Source: Pseudomonadota bacterium
Lineage (GTDB): Bacteria > Pseudomonadota > Gammaproteobacteria > Steroidobacterales > Steroidobacteraceae
Direction of reading: 5' to 3'
Assembly (NCBI GenBank): GCA_021838635.1
Contig: JAKCDC010000001.1
Location: 62,001-126,000, forward strand
Length of the DNA: 64,000 nt
Position numbers and translations under genes: made by a program. Shown in pieces: positions 27,599-38,618 of the stretch (its first letter is position 1; each line of letters opens with the position of its first letter). The notes under the pieces are model-generated. The model made no database searches, had not been told where the DNA came from, and saw only the letters and a program-made list of their open reading frames with translations.

Positions 27599-28570
27599 TC
27601 ATCCGGCACGGGTGTCCAGCCAGTGCACCAGGCCCTGGGTGTTCAGTTCCAGGTCCCCGGCGAGCAGCTCCGCCAGGCGTGTCTCGCTCACCGTGCAGCC
27701 GTGGCGCTCGGCGAGCGATCGCCAGAGCGTCCAGAGTTCGGCGCGAATCGCACCGGCGCGGTCGGCCGCCGCGGCGTTGCGCCGCGCAATGCGCTCAAGC
27801 TCGCGCACCTGGCTGAGCAGCGCTGCGCCGAGCCGCGGTACGTCCGTGACGCGGCTGTAGTGCATCAGGTACATCGCCTCGGGCGCACAGGCGAGCAGCC
27901 GCTCGATCGAGGCGCACATCTGATCGGGGTCGAACTGCGTCGGCGTGGTGGTCGGTGTGATGAATGCCCCCGCCGCGCTGTCGAGTTCCCGGTACGAGAT
28001 ACCGAAGGTGTCGCCGCTGAAGATGCAGCGGTGTGCGCGGTCGACGAACACCTGGTGGTGCAGCGCGTGGCCCGGGGTATGCAGGATGTCGAATGCCCGC
28101 CCGGCGAGACTCAGCTGTTCCCCGTCCTGCGTGCGCCGGATGCGCTCCGCGGCGATCGGTTCGATCCGGCCGTACAACCGCGCGAAGCGTTCCCGGCCGT
28201 AGACGGCCTCGGCGCCCGCGCTGAGCCGTGACGGATCGATCAGGTGCGGCGCGCCGCGCGGATGCACCACGCACAGCGCGTTCGGCAGCTCGCGCATCAG
28301 CCGGCCGGCGCCCCCGGCATGATCCAGGTGCACATGCGTGAGCAGCACAAACTCAACATCCTCCGGCGCGAGCGCGAGGCGCTGCAGCGCGGCGAGCAGG
28401 TACGGCACTGAATCATTGGTGCCGACATCGACGAAGGCCGCCCGCCCGTCCTGCTCGATCAGGTGCGCCGCGGCATGTCCGGGGTGCAGGTATTCGGTGT
28501 CGACGGCGGTGATGCCGTCGGGGTGGTGCCACAGCCTGGGGGTGGGTAACGCCGGCATTTCATCTCTCAT
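27599..28570 (-). CDS. MBL-fold metallo-hydrolase
   Basis: 323 aa from ATG 28570 (MRDEMPAL); an ATG four codons later is equally usable. The zinc motif is THVHLDHAGG, with further ligands in TPGHALHH, SGDTFGIS and the late LMHYSRVTD. The C-terminal 100 residues form a helical extension. Members of this branch hydrolyse thioesters, lactones or other esters; no substrate can be named. It is divergent from the S9 peptidase-like gene with 35 bp between starts. Confidence 0.88.
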   Translation of the reverse strand: MRDEMPALPTPRLWHHPDGITAVDTEYLHPGHAAAHLIEQDGRAAFVDVGTNDSVPYLLAALQRLALAPEDVEFVLLTHVHLDHAGGAGRLMRELPNALCVVHPRGAPHLIDPSRLSAGAEAVYGRERFARLYGRIEPIAAERIRRTQDGEQLSLAGRAFDILHTPGHALHHQVFVDRAHRCIFSGDTFGISYRELDSAAGAFITPTTTPTQFDPDQMCASIERLLACAPEAMYLMHYSRVTDVPRLGAALLSQVRELERIARRNAAAADRAGAIRAELWTLWRSLAERHGCTVSETRLAELLAGDLELNTQGLVHWLDTRAG

Positions 28571-28605
28571 CTGGCGATGGTATCCGGTTGCGCTAGCATA
28601 GCGAT

Positions 28606-30510
28606 ATGACCTTCCCGACACTGGCCGGCCGGGCGCTCGCCGCCGCGGCACTGACGACATTTTATCTGGCGGCGGGCGCAACGCCCGCCGCCGCTACTCC
28701 CGCGGCGGTACCGCTTGCGCAGCAGTTGCGTCGCGCCGAGCACTGGCGCGGCGAGCGCTTCCTCGCCTGGCTCTCCAGCGGCCAGGTGCTCTTCGAGGCG
28801 TACACCGGACGCCAGACTCTGCTCGAGCGTGCGGCCTCGCCTGCCGCAAAGCCGACGGTTTTGACGCCACTCGGTGAAGGGATCCACGTGGCGCTCGCCC
28901 CGCGCGTCGGCACCGCGGTGCTCTACCCGCAGCGAGCGGACGGCGTGACCGACTGGCAAGTGCTGGCCGCACGGGTGCCGCACCCCCTCGCGGCCGGTCA
29001 GGCAATCATCGGCCGGCCGGTCTGGTCCGTGAGCGGGCATCGGGTCGCGCTGCTCAGCGCGGTGCCGCACGCGGATCGCGAGGCGGTCTATATCGAGAAT
29101 ATCGCGCGTGGCGGCGTGCCGCGTCTGGTGGCCGGTGCCCTTACGGGACGCTGGCGGCTGCTCGATTGGTCCGCGGACGGTCAGCGCCTGCTGCTCGTAC
29201 ACGACACGGCACCCGACGCCGAATCGTTGTACCTGCTGCATCTGCACGGCGGGACGCTGACCCGCATCCGGCTGCCGCCGGCGCGCATCCGCACCGCGCG
29301 GTTCGCGCCGGACGGCACCGCGGTCTATTTGATCTCTAACGAAAACAGCGAATACGAGCGGCTGCTGCATCTCGATCCGATGAGCGGGCAGATCCGGGCG
29401 GTGTCGGTCCCGAGCGACTGGGACGTGCGTCAGTTTGCCGCCAGTCCCGACGGACGGTATCTCGCCTACACCCTCGATCACGACGGCTACAGCCGCCTGC
29501 ACGTGCGCGACCGGCGGCTGAAACTCGATGTGGCCGTGCCGCTGTTACGGCACGGCGTGATCGACACGCTGCGCTTCGATGCCGGGCACCAGCTGGCGTT
29601 CACCTTCCAGGCAAGCCGCCGTCCGCCGCGCATTGAGGTGTATCACGCCGGCAGTGGACGGCTGCAGCGCTGGCTCGCCGGTCCGCCGGCGCCGCTTGGC
29701 GCGCGCTTGGCGCGCGCCAAGCCGGTGCATTTTCCGACCTGGGATCGCATCGGGGGCCACTGGCGGCAGCTCTCGGCGTATGTCTACCTGCCGCCGGGCG
29801 CTGGACCCGCTCCGGTGCTGATCGTGCTGCATGCGCACCGGGCCGGTCAGTTCCGGCCTGGCTGGCATCCGTTCCTGCAATTTGTGACCAACACGCTCGG
29901 CTACGCGGTGATCGCCCCGAATGTGCGCGGCTCCGGGGGCTACGGCCGCAGCTTCCGAGCCCTCACGGACGGGATGCGCCGCAACGACGCGGTGCGGGAC
30001 ATCGGCTCGCTGCTGGTGTGGATCGGCATGCAGCCGGGCTTGGACGTGCACCGCGTGGTGCTGATGGGGCGCGGCTATGGCGGATGGCTCGCGCTGAACT
30101 GTCTCGCCACGTTCGATGGCCATCTGCTCGGTGCGATCGATGTCGATGGCATCGCCAGCCTGAATGATTACATCGCCCGCGCACCGGCGGCCGAGCAGGC
30201 GTTCCGCCGCGCGGCCTTCGGCGATCCGGGCGGCGGATTCATGTCGAACTTCCTGCGCCGCATCTCCCCGCTCGGGGAGGTCGGACGCATCCGCGCGCCC
30301 TTGCTGATGGTGCAGGGACTGGCCGGTGACCCGGTCCGCGCCGCGGACGAGCAGCAGCTCGCCTACCTGCTGCGCTTCCACGGCGAGCGCGTTGACCTGG
30401 TGACGCGCGCACTTGCAGGGCGGCGGTTTGCGACACCGGCCGCCCGGCACGCTCTCTATCGGGCGGCCGCGAAGTTCCTGCAGGCGCAGAAGTCACGTCG
30501 GGCCAAGTGA
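28606..30510 (+). CDS. S9 prolyl-oligopeptidase-like protein, catalytic residues apparently lost
   Basis: 634 aa with signal peptide (AAAALTTFYLAAGATPAAA). The N-terminal half (about 35-370) is a beta-propeller with WD/TolB-like blades; the C-terminal part (about 385-634) is an alpha/beta-hydrolase resembling S9C acylaminoacyl peptidases (NVRGSGGYGRSFR, VLMGRGYGGWLALNCL). The nucleophile elbow, normally G-x-S-x-G (GGSYGG), reads GRGYGG, so Gly replaces Ser. The His box, normally GHGF, reads AGRRF. Codons are unambiguous in the given sequence. It is therefore probably a non-catalytic periplasmic propeller/hydrolase-fold protein. Confidence 0.85.
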   Translation: MTFPTLAGRALAAAALTTFYLAAGATPAAATPAAVPLAQQLRRAEHWRGERFLAWLSSGQVLFEAYTGRQTLLERAASPAAKPTVLTPLGEGIHVALAPRVGTAVLYPQRADGVTDWQVLAARVPHPLAAGQAIIGRPVWSVSGHRVALLSAVPHADREAVYIENIARGGVPRLVAGALTGRWRLLDWSADGQRLLLVHDTAPDAESLYLLHLHGGTLTRIRLPPARIRTARFAPDGTAVYLISNENSEYERLLHLDPMSGQIRAVSVPSDWDVRQFAASPDGRYLAYTLDHDGYSRLHVRDRRLKLDVAVPLLRHGVIDTLRFDAGHQLAFTFQASRRPPRIEVYHAGSGRLQRWLAGPPAPLGARLARAKPVHFPTWDRIGGHWRQLSAYVYLPPGAGPAPVLIVLHAHRAGQFRPGWHPFLQFVTNTLGYAVIAPNVRGSGGYGRSFRALTDGMRRNDAVRDIGSLLVWIGMQPGLDVHRVVLMGRGYGGWLALNCLATFDGHLLGAIDVDGIASLNDYIARAPAAEQAFRRAAFGDPGGGFMSNFLRRISPLGEVGRIRAPLLMVQGLAGDPVRAADEQQLAYLLRFHGERVDLVTRALAGRRFATPAARHALYRAAAKFLQAQKSRRAK

Positions 30511-30520
30511 GCGGTGCCGC

Positions 30521-31840
30521 TCAGACCGGCGCGGCGGTGAACGTGACGGTCACGGTCAGTCCGCGCGCGTTCTCCCCCGCGCCGAGTTCTACCTGCGCTC
30601 CGTGCGCCGCGGCGATCGTTTTGACGATGGCGAGGCCGAGACCGCTGCCCGGGGCACTCGCGCCCGGCTGGCGGTAGAAGCGGTCAAAGACCCGGGCCCG
30701 CTCCGCCGGCGCGATCCCCGGGCCGTTGTCGGCGACTTTCAACACGGCCCGGCCGGGTTCCTCGCTGCCGAGGACCGTCACGTCGACTCGTCCGCCGCGC
30801 GGCGTGTAGCGCACCGCGTTGTCGACCAGGTTGCGCACCAACGTCGCGATCGCTTCGCGCTCCCCTGGGATCACCACGGGTTGCGCATCGGCGATGCCGA
30901 GGTCGATGTGGCGGGCGTCGGCGAGTGGCACGAGCTCGGCGACCACGTCGCGCGCGAGCTCATCGAGTGCGATCGGCTCGTGCGCCGGTTCGGCGCGCGG
31001 CTCCTGCCGGGCGAGCGCGAGCAGCTGCTCCACCAAGCGGATCGAGCGCTGTACGCCGGCCGAGAGACGCTCCATGGCTTCGGCGCGCTCCCGATCGGTC
31101 CCGGCGCGGGCCAATGCGTCGAGCTGCAGATGTAGCGCGGTGAGCGGCGTGCGCAGTTCGTGCGCCGCGTCCGCCATGAAGGCCCGCTCGCGCTCCAGCG
31201 CCGAGGAGAGCCGTCCCAGCAGATCGTTCAGCGCCGCCACCAACGGCTGCACTTCCTCCGGCAACTGCTCGTGCGCGAGGGGTTCGAGCGCGGCGACCCG
31301 ACGCGCCTTGACCGAGCTGGCCAGCCGCTGCAGGGGTTCGAGCGCGTGCCCGACGGCGAACCAGACCAGGATGCCGAGGATTGGCACCGTGAGCATGAAC
31401 GGCTCGAGGGTCTTCAGCACCAGCTGGACGGCCTGCTGGCGGCGCACCCGCATCAGCTGCGCCACCTGGATCACGCGGCTCGGCGAGGCGACGCCGAAGA
31501 CCCGCCAACGCCCCTCGCTGGTCTTGACCGTGGAGAACCCGAGCGCCGTGTAATTCGGCAATACGGTGTGCGGGGGCGCCCAGATCCGCCGGCCGTTGGC
31601 GGTCCACACCTGCACCACGAAGCCGTACTCGGCCACGCGCGAGGGGATTTCGAGCGGCAGCAGATACTCCACCGGCTGGTCGCGCAGCAGCAGCGCCATC
31701 TGCTCCAGGTGGTAATCGAAGAACGTATCGGCCTGTTTCAGCGTGTTGCGGTACACGACGAATCCGCCGATCAGCCAGACCACCGCGATGCCGCCGAGCA
31801 GCCAGGCGAGCAGCCGAGCCCGCAGTGAGCGCAGCGTCAT
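30521..31840 (-). CDS. Two-component sensor histidine kinase (QseC/TctE-like)
   Basis: 439 aa. Two membrane helices (about 10-31 and 150-172) flank a periplasmic sensor of about 120 residues; a HAMP-like region precedes the H-box DAAHELRTPLTAL. N-box LVDNAVRYTPRGG, G1 DNGPGIAP and G2 GSGLGLAIVKTI are intact. The ATG overlaps the response-regulator stop by 4 bp (ATGA), so both proteins are made from one mRNA. The stimulus is unknown; the cluster resembles QseBC/TctDE. Confidence 0.93.
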   Translation of the reverse strand: MTLRSLRARLLAWLLGGIAVVWLIGGFVVYRNTLKQADTFFDYHLEQMALLLRDQPVEYLLPLEIPSRVAEYGFVVQVWTANGRRIWAPPHTVLPNYTALGFSTVKTSEGRWRVFGVASPSRVIQVAQLMRVRRQQAVQLVLKTLEPFMLTVPILGILVWFAVGHALEPLQRLASSVKARRVAALEPLAHEQLPEEVQPLVAALNDLLGRLSSALERERAFMADAAHELRTPLTALHLQLDALARAGTDRERAEAMERLSAGVQRSIRLVEQLLALARQEPRAEPAHEPIALDELARDVVAELVPLADARHIDLGIADAQPVVIPGEREAIATLVRNLVDNAVRYTPRGGRVDVTVLGSEEPGRAVLKVADNGPGIAPAERARVFDRFYRQPGASAPGSGLGLAIVKTIAAAHGAQVELGAGENARGLTVTVTFTAAPV

Positions 31841-32496
31841 GTGGGCCGCACCCGGTAGCCGACGCCGCGCACCGTCAGGATGAAGTCCGCGCCAAGCTTG
31901 CGGCGCAGACCGTGTACGTGGACCTCCACGGCATTGCTTTCGACTTCCTCGCCCCAGCCGTAGAGCCGTGCCTCGATCCGGGCGCGCGGATGGAGGGTGC
32001 CGGGGCGCTCCATCAGCAGCTGCAGCAGCGCAAATTCCTTCGGCGAGAGCGCCACGTCCTTCCCGTCGCGCTGCACGGTGTGCGTGGCCGGGTTGAGGAT
32101 CACCCCGAGGTGCTCGATCGCCGGGGCGGCCTGGCCGGACTTGCGTCGCAGCAGCGCGCGGATGCGCGCGGCCAGTTCATTGAGGTCGAAAGGCTTGACG
32201 AGGTAGTCGTCGGCACCGGCATCGAGGCCCTGAACGCGGTCCGAGACGGCATCGCGCGCCGTCAGAATGATCACCGGGAGTGCATCGCCCCGGGCGCGCA
32301 GCGCCGTGAGCACCGCCAGTCCCGAGCGACGCGGCAGGCCGAGGTCAAGCAACAGCAGGTCGAACGGTTCGTTCTTAAGCACTTGCTCGGCCGTTTCCCC
32401 GTCATGCACCCAGTCGACCGCGAACCCCTCGCGCCGCAGCCCGGCGCGGATTGCCTCGCCGATCATGGTGTCGTCTTCCACGAGCAGCAGTCTCAC
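31837..32496 (-). CDS. OmpR-family response regulator
   Basis: 219 aa from a GTG at 32496 with GAGG upstream; the longer ORF start is not plausible because MRLLLVEDD is the natural beginning of a receiver domain. The phospho-acceptor Asp lies in LLLLDLGLPRRSG, with LTARD and LVKPFDLNEL completing the receiver. The C-terminal winged helix ends in VEVHVHGLRRKLG and VRGVGYRVRPT. It pairs with the downstream kinase. Confidence 0.94.
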   Translation of the reverse strand: MRLLLVEDDTMIGEAIRAGLRREGFAVDWVHDGETAEQVLKNEPFDLLLLDLGLPRRSGLAVLTALRARGDALPVIILTARDAVSDRVQGLDAGADDYLVKPFDLNELAARIRALLRRKSGQAAPAIEHLGVILNPATHTVQRDGKDVALSPKEFALLQLLMERPGTLHPRARIEARLYGWGEEVESNAVEVHVHGLRRKLGADFILTVRGVGYRVRPT

Positions 32497-32590
32497 TTCG
32501 ATGCCTCGGCCGGCGTCGCCGGCACAAATTTTTTTCAGCGCATGCTCCGGGCCTCTGCCACAATCGCAGCTCTCCGAGGCCGCGCGAGCC

Positions 32591-33268
32591 ATGAGTTCCT
32601 CCCAGCCGACGTTCGGGGCGTCCGACGCCCAACACACCGCCCGCCCGCTCATCCACGCCGCCGCCGCGCTGGGTGTGGCGTTGACGGAGCACGATGCACT
32701 GCGTCTGCTGCGGCTGCTGGAGGAATTGGCTCACTGGAACCGCCGCTTCAATCTGACGGCGATCACCGAGCCGGCCGACATGGTAACGCATCACCTGCTC
32801 GACAGTCTGGCCGTGCATCGGCATCTGCACGGTGCGCGTATCGCCGATGTCGGTACCGGGGCGGGGTTCCCCGGGCTGCCGCTTGCGCTGGCGAACCCCG
32901 AGCGGCGCTTTACCCTGATCGATTCGAACGGTAAGAAGGTTCGCTTCGTCTCGCACGCCGCCCATGCGCTCGGACTGGTCAACGTGGAGGCCGTTCACGC
33001 GCGTGCCGAGGCGCTTCGTCCCGAGGTTCCGTTCGACACTGTGCTGGCGCGCGCCTTCGCGGCACTCCCGGGGCTGGTGAGCGCCGTCGAGCCGCTCTGC
33101 GGCCCCGGCACGCGCATCCTCGCACTAAAGGGCAAGTGGCCGAAGGCCGAGCTGGAGGCGCTGCCCGGGGGGTGGCAGGCCGAGACCGTGCCGCTCCAGG
33201 TGCCCGGCCTGGCCGAAGAGCGCTGCCTCGTGATCCTCAGCGCGGGGTCCCCTTCGGTCCGGCACTGA
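32591..33268 (+). CDS. rsmG: 16S rRNA (guanine-527 N7) methyltransferase
   Basis: 225 aa from ATG 32591; the track ORF starts far upstream inside the divergent regulator. Family blocks are HWNRRFNLTAI, HHLLDSLAVHRHL, the SAM-binding IADVGTGAGFPGLPLAL and LIDSNGKKVRFV. RsmG methylates G527 in the 530 loop of 16S rRNA. In many gammaproteobacteria it sits directly before parAB and the atp operon; here an Lrp gene and a dehydrogenase are inserted between them. The 3' end overlaps the convergent Lrp gene by 32 bp. Confidence 0.95.
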   Translation: MSSSQPTFGASDAQHTARPLIHAAAALGVALTEHDALRLLRLLEELAHWNRRFNLTAITEPADMVTHHLLDSLAVHRHLHGARIADVGTGAGFPGLPLALANPERRFTLIDSNGKKVRFVSHAAHALGLVNVEAVHARAEALRPEVPFDTVLARAFAALPGLVSAVEPLCGPGTRILALKGKWPKAELEALPGGWQAETVPLQVPGLAEERCLVILSAGSPSVRH

Positions 33269-33728
33269 GCGGCAGCGTGGTGGTCTCCTTGATGACCGAC
33301 AGTGCGATGAAGGAGTGCACCGATTGCACGCCGGGGAAGCGCGAGAGGTGATCGAGGAAGAACGCCTCGTATGACTTGATGTCGCGGCAGGCGATGCGCA
33401 GCAGGAAGTCCGTCTCGCCCATGAGCGTATAGCACTCGAGGATCTCCGCGTGCTGGCGCACGGCCTGCTCGAACTTCAGCAGCGCATCGCGCCCGTGGCC
33501 GGAGAGCTTGACCTGGGAGAACACCAGTACGTTCAGCCCGACTTTCTCCCGATCAAGCAGCGCCACGCGCCGCCGGATCACCCCGGTTTCCTCCAGGCGG
33601 CTCATGCGCCGCCAGCAGGTCGAGGCGGTCATACCAAGCCGTTCGGCCAGCTCCGCCGCCGACAGGTTGCCGTGCTCCTGGACCAGATCCAGGATGCGCA
33701 CATCGCTTCGGTCGAGATCAGTCTGCAT
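33237..33728 (-). CDS. Lrp/AsnC family transcriptional regulator
   Basis: 163 aa from MQTDLDRSD at 33728. An N-terminal winged HTH (DLDRSDVRILDLVQEHGNLSAAELAERLGMTASTCWRRMSRLEETGVI) is followed by the RAM effector domain (LECYTLMGETDFLLRIAC and the FPGVQSVHSFIAL end). Such regulators respond to amino acids. It is divergent from the Leu/Phe/Val dehydrogenase gene with about 145 bp between starts, so it probably controls that gene; the link is inferred from context. Confidence 0.93.
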   Translation of the reverse strand: MQTDLDRSDVRILDLVQEHGNLSAAELAERLGMTASTCWRRMSRLEETGVIRRRVALLDREKVGLNVLVFSQVKLSGHGRDALLKFEQAVRQHAEILECYTLMGETDFLLRIACRDIKSYEAFFLDHLSRFPGVQSVHSFIALSVIKETTTLPLSAGPKGTPR

Positions 33729-33872
33729 AAAATATCTCATTGGATCGCGAAATGATGGAATGAATGATTCATCGGAGTGGCTCAAAGGGCAAGCTTTGTG
33801 ACGCGCCGTGCGTCTGTCGGGCGTTAAGGTGACGCCGCCCGGGTCGAGTCCCGGAGACCTTTGGGAGTCCTC

Positions 33873-34925
33873 ATGGATCTATTTTCGCTGCCGGATTTCG
33901 ACGGTCACGAGCAGGTCGTGTTCGGGCATGACCGCGTCACGGGTTTGCGCGCCGTCATCGCGATTCATTCCACTGTGCTCGGACCTGCCGCCGGCGGCTG
34001 CAGGATGTGGGCCTATCCGTCAAGTGACGAGGCGCTGACCGATGCGCTGCGGCTCTCCCGCGGCATGAGCTACAAGAACGCCATGGCGGAGCTCGATCTG
34101 GGCGGCGGCAAGGCTGTGATCATCGGGGATGCGCGTGCACACAAGACACCGGCGCTGTTCCAGGCGTTTGGCCGATTCGTCGATGCGCTCGGCGGGCGCT
34201 ACATCACCGCCGAGGATGTCGGCACGAGCACCGCGGACATGGAGCAGGTGGCCGGTGTCACACCCTACGTCAGTGGCCTGAAGCGTGCCTCGGGCGAGGT
34301 GGGCGGAGATCCGGGCCCCAAGACGGCGCTGGGCGTGTTCCTCGGCATCCAGGCGGCGGTGCGGTTCCAGCTCGGTCGCGGCCTCGAGGGGTTGACGGTC
34401 GCCGTGCAGGGACTCGGCGGCGTCGGCCATCCGCTGTGCCGGTTGCTGGCTGCCGAGGGCGTCCGCCTGAAGGTGGCCGATGCCCGTGCCGAACTGGCCG
34501 AGCGGATCCGCGAGGAGTTGGGCGCGGCGGTCGTACCGGTCGATACCCTCCTTGAGCAGGATGCCGACGTGTTCGCGCCGTGCGCCCTGGGCGCGGTGCT
34601 GAGCGCGCGGTCGATCCCGCGGCTGCGCGCACGCATCGTCGCCGGTGCGGCGAACAACCAACTGGCGCGCGAATCCGACGGAGAGCAGCTCATGAAGGCC
34701 GGCATCCTGTATGCGCCGGACTACGTGATCAACGCCGGCGGCATCATCAATGTGGCCCATGAGTATCGCGGCGGCTCGTCCGAGGCGGCGGTGCATGCGG
34801 CAATCAAGAAGATTCCCGAGCGGCTGACCGCGATTTTCGAGCGTGCCCGGCAGGAATCACGGCCGACCAGCGCGGTGGCCGACCAGATGGCGCGTGAGCG
34901 GCTGCAGGCCGGCCGGCGTCTCTGA
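33873..34925 (+). CDS. Leu/Phe/Val dehydrogenase (Glu/Leu dehydrogenase superfamily)
   Basis: 350 aa from ATG 33873, preceded by GGGAG. It catalyses NAD-dependent oxidative deamination of branched-chain or aromatic amino acids. Substrate residues appear in the Gly-rich [10 protein letters not shown] and in [23 protein letters not shown], where the catalytic lysines lie; VGTSTADM and the NAD-binding [17 protein letters not shown] follow. The size is typical of leucine/valine dehydrogenase. Chain specificity cannot be fixed. The divergent Lrp regulator fits an amino-acid catabolic role. Confidence 0.92.
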   Translation: MDLFSLPDFDGHEQVVFGHDRVTGLRAVIAIHSTVLGPAAGGCRMWAYPSSDEALTDALRLSRGMSYKNAMAELDLGGGKAVIIGDARAHKTPALFQAFGRFVDALGGRYITAEDVGTSTADMEQVAGVTPYVSGLKRASGEVGGDPGPKTALGVFLGIQAAVRFQLGRGLEGLTVAVQGLGGVGHPLCRLLAAEGVRLKVADARAELAERIREELGAAVVPVDTLLEQDADVFAPCALGAVLSARSIPRLRARIVAGAANNQLARESDGEQLMKAGILYAPDYVINAGGIINVAHEYRGGSSEAAVHAAIKKIPERLTAIFERARQESRPTSAVADQMARERLQAGRRL

Positions 34926-34954
34926 GGTCCGCCCGAGCGCCCCGGCCCCGGAGC

Positions 34955-34983
34955 AGGGCGACAGTGAAGTACACTGTCGCCCT
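34955..34983. repeat. Inverted repeat overlapping the parA ribosome-binding region
   Basis: A perfect 12-bp inverted repeat, AGGGCGACAGTG and its complement, with a 5-nt loop ends 1 bp before the parA ATG (34985). It could be the terminator of the upstream dehydrogenase gene, an operator for autoregulation, or an mRNA structure hiding the start. A GTG at 34964 inside the left arm would add seven residues to ParA. Confidence 0.6.
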
Positions 34984-34984
34984 C

Positions 34985-35812
34985 ATGAAACGCGTCATCG
35001 CGATCGCCAATCAGAAGGGTGGCGTCGGAAAAACCACGACTGCGGTCAATCTGGCCGCCTCGCTCGCGGCCACCCGGCGGCGGGTGCTGCTGCTTGACCT
35101 CGATCCGCAGGGGAACGCCACCATGGGCAGTGGCATCGACAAGGCGCAGCTCGAACGCAGCGCCTGCGAAGTGCTGCTCGGGGAGGCCGAGATGGCCGGG
35201 GCGCTGTGCACGGTCGGGCAGGGGGGCTATGCGCTGCTGCCGGCCAACCAGGATCTCACCGCCGCCGAGGTCCGCCTGCTCGGCCTGACTGTCGGGCGCG
35301 AGACCCGGCTGCGCCAGGCGCTCGCACCGGTGCGCGAGGCGTATGACGTCATCCTCATCGACTGTCCGCCGGCGCTGAACATGCTCACGGTCAATGCGCT
35401 GGTGGCGGCCGACAGCGTTCTGATCCCGATGCAGTGCGAGTACTACGCGCTCGAGGGACTCTCGGCGCTGCTCGGCACCATCGAGCAGATCCGCGCGGCA
35501 GCGAATCCGCCGCTCGACCTCGAGGGCATCCTGCGAACCATGTTCGACCCGCGCAATAACCTGGCCAATGAAGTGAGCGCTCAGCTCATCATGCACTTCG
35601 GCGACAAGGTGTTCCGCACCATCATTCCGCGCAATATCCGGCTAGCCGAGGCCCCATCCTTCGGCCGGCCCGTGCTGTTCCACGACAAGGACTCGCGCGG
35701 GGCGCTCGCCTATCTCGCGCTCGCCGGGGAGATGATCCGCCGTGCCGAGGGTACGGCCGAGCCGCCGGGATCGGATGCGCTGGCGGCGGTGAACGGGGAG
35801 GCGGCACCGTGA
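34985..35812 (+). CDS. parA: Chromosome partitioning ATPase ParA (Soj)
   Basis: 275 aa from [10 protein letters not shown]. The deviant Walker A motif [16 protein letters not shown] is at residues 9-24, Walker A' is [11 protein letters not shown] and Walker [12 protein letters not shown]. There is no N-terminal HTH, so it is a Soj-type chromosomal ParA that moves origin regions together with ParB. The stop overlaps the parB GTG by 4 bp. Confidence 0.96.
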   Translation: MKRVIAIANQKGGVGKTTTAVNLAASLAATRRRVLLLDLDPQGNATMGSGIDKAQLERSACEVLLGEAEMAGALCTVGQGGYALLPANQDLTAAEVRLLGLTVGRETRLRQALAPVREAYDVILIDCPPALNMLTVNALVAADSVLIPMQCEYYALEGLSALLGTIEQIRAAANPPLDLEGILRTMFDPRNNLANEVSAQLIMHFGDKVFRTIIPRNIRLAEAPSFGRPVLFHDKDSRGALAYLALAGEMIRRAEGTAEPPGSDALAAVNGEAAP

Positions 35813-36714
35813 CACAGAAGAAGCCGACGTTGGGCCGGGGCCTGGCCGACCTGCTCGGTCCAGGTGTCCGCGGCGCACCTGGGGTATCGGCGGCGGCCGT
35901 CACCCCCGCTCCGGCGGGCGATGAATTGAAGCGCCTGCCGCTCGATGTGCTGCAGCGCGGTAAGTACCAGCCCCGCATCGACATGCATCCGGAGTCGCTG
36001 GAGGAACTGGCCGGCTCGATCAAGGCGCAGGGTGTGGTGCAGCCCATCGTGGTGCGGCCGCTGGCCGGCGCCCCGGGGGCGCCGCTGCGCTACGAGATCA
36101 TCGCCGGGGAACGGCGCTGGCGCGCCGCGCAGCTGGCCGGACTCGAGGACATCCCGGCCATCGTGCGGCGCATCCCCGATGAGGCTGCGATCGCCGTGGC
36201 GCTCATCGAGAACATCCAGCGCGAGAACCTCAATCCGCTGGAGGAAGCGCGCGCGTTGCAGCGGCTGATCAGCGAGTTCGAACTCACCCATGCGCAGGCC
36301 GCCGAGGCCGTCGGGCGCTCCCGGGCCGGCGTCAGCAATCTGCTGCGCCTGCTGGAGCTGCCCGCCGAGGTCTGCGAATTGATCGAGCGGCACCAGATCG
36401 AAATGGGTCATGCGCGCGCCCTGCTCGGCCTGACGCAGCGCGGGGAGCAGCGCCAGGCGGCCGCCGAGGTGATTGCCAAGGGCCTCTCGGTGCGGGAAAC
36501 CGAAGCGTTGGTGCGGCGGATGCTGCGCCCGCCGGCCGCCCCGGCGGACGCTGCGCCTCGCAGCGATCCGAACGTGCGCCAGCTGGAGCAGCAATTGTCG
36601 GAAAAACTCGGCGCCCGGGTCGCCATCCGTTCGGGCGCGGGCGGCAAGGGTACGCTGACAGTGAACTATAATACTCTCGACGAACTGGACGGGATCCTCG
36701 CCCATATCCATTAG
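35809..36714 (+). CDS. parB: Chromosome partitioning protein ParB (Spo0J)
   Basis: 301 aa with GTG start coupled to parA. N-terminal [10 protein letters not shown] is the ParA-stimulating segment. The CTPase/ParB-N domain has QPIVVRPL and [12 protein letters not shown]; the HTH is [27 protein letters not shown]. The C-terminal dimerisation domain ends the chain. ParB spreads from parS sites as a CTP clamp. I did not find a parS-like palindrome (TGTTCCACGTGGAACA type) in the surrounding bases. Confidence 0.96.
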   Translation: MTQKKPTLGRGLADLLGPGVRGAPGVSAAAVTPAPAGDELKRLPLDVLQRGKYQPRIDMHPESLEELAGSIKAQGVVQPIVVRPLAGAPGAPLRYEIIAGERRWRAAQLAGLEDIPAIVRRIPDEAAIAVALIENIQRENLNPLEEARALQRLISEFELTHAQAAEAVGRSRAGVSNLLRLLELPAEVCELIERHQIEMGHARALLGLTQRGEQRQAAAEVIAKGLSVRETEALVRRMLRPPAAPADAAPRSDPNVRQLEQQLSEKLGARVAIRSGAGGKGTLTVNYNTLDELDGILAHIH

Positions 36715-36809
36715 GATCTTCCGCAATGGCCGCGCGGGAGGTAATCCGGCACCCTTCGCAGCGGAAATTTCACACCATTTTCACAGGCTTAGATCAGCTG
36801 CGGATGGAG

Positions 36810-36838
36810 TGGACTCCCTGCAGACCGGTCAATATAAT
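36810..36838 (+). promoter_or_regulatory. Candidate sigma-70 promoter of the atp operon
   Basis: TGGACT and a perfect TATAAT are separated by 17 bp about 90 bp before atpI, in the 210-bp gap after parB. The match at -10 is complete and at -35 is four of six bases. The remainder of the gap holds no supported gene; the small ORF over it is not credible. Confidence 0.6.
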
Positions 36839-36924
36839 CGCGCGGCTTTGCGGCCCGGCGGAAAAATGCGCCGGCGGGCCGGGAGCGATCCGGCGCGCAG
36901 CGTACGCCCGCGAGTGAGACATCG

Positions 36925-38252
<1,328 letters not shown>

Positions 38253-38296
38253 CCGACTCCATTTTTTCGACCCATTGATCCTCTGAGGAGACTTGA

Positions 38297-38572
<276 letters not shown>

Positions 38573-38618
38573 TTCGGTCGCGGACCTCTGCTAGCGCACC
38601 CCTCGGAAGGAGGCGAAC

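Noticed and set aside
28606-30510. Active prolyl oligopeptidase
   Set aside because: The fold fits, but the nucleophile Ser and the His box are replaced, so activity was not assigned.
34926-36924. parS site near parAB
   Set aside because: I looked for the TGTTTCACGTGAAACA/TGTTCCACGTGGAACA type palindrome and found none; the repeat at 34955 has an unrelated sequence.
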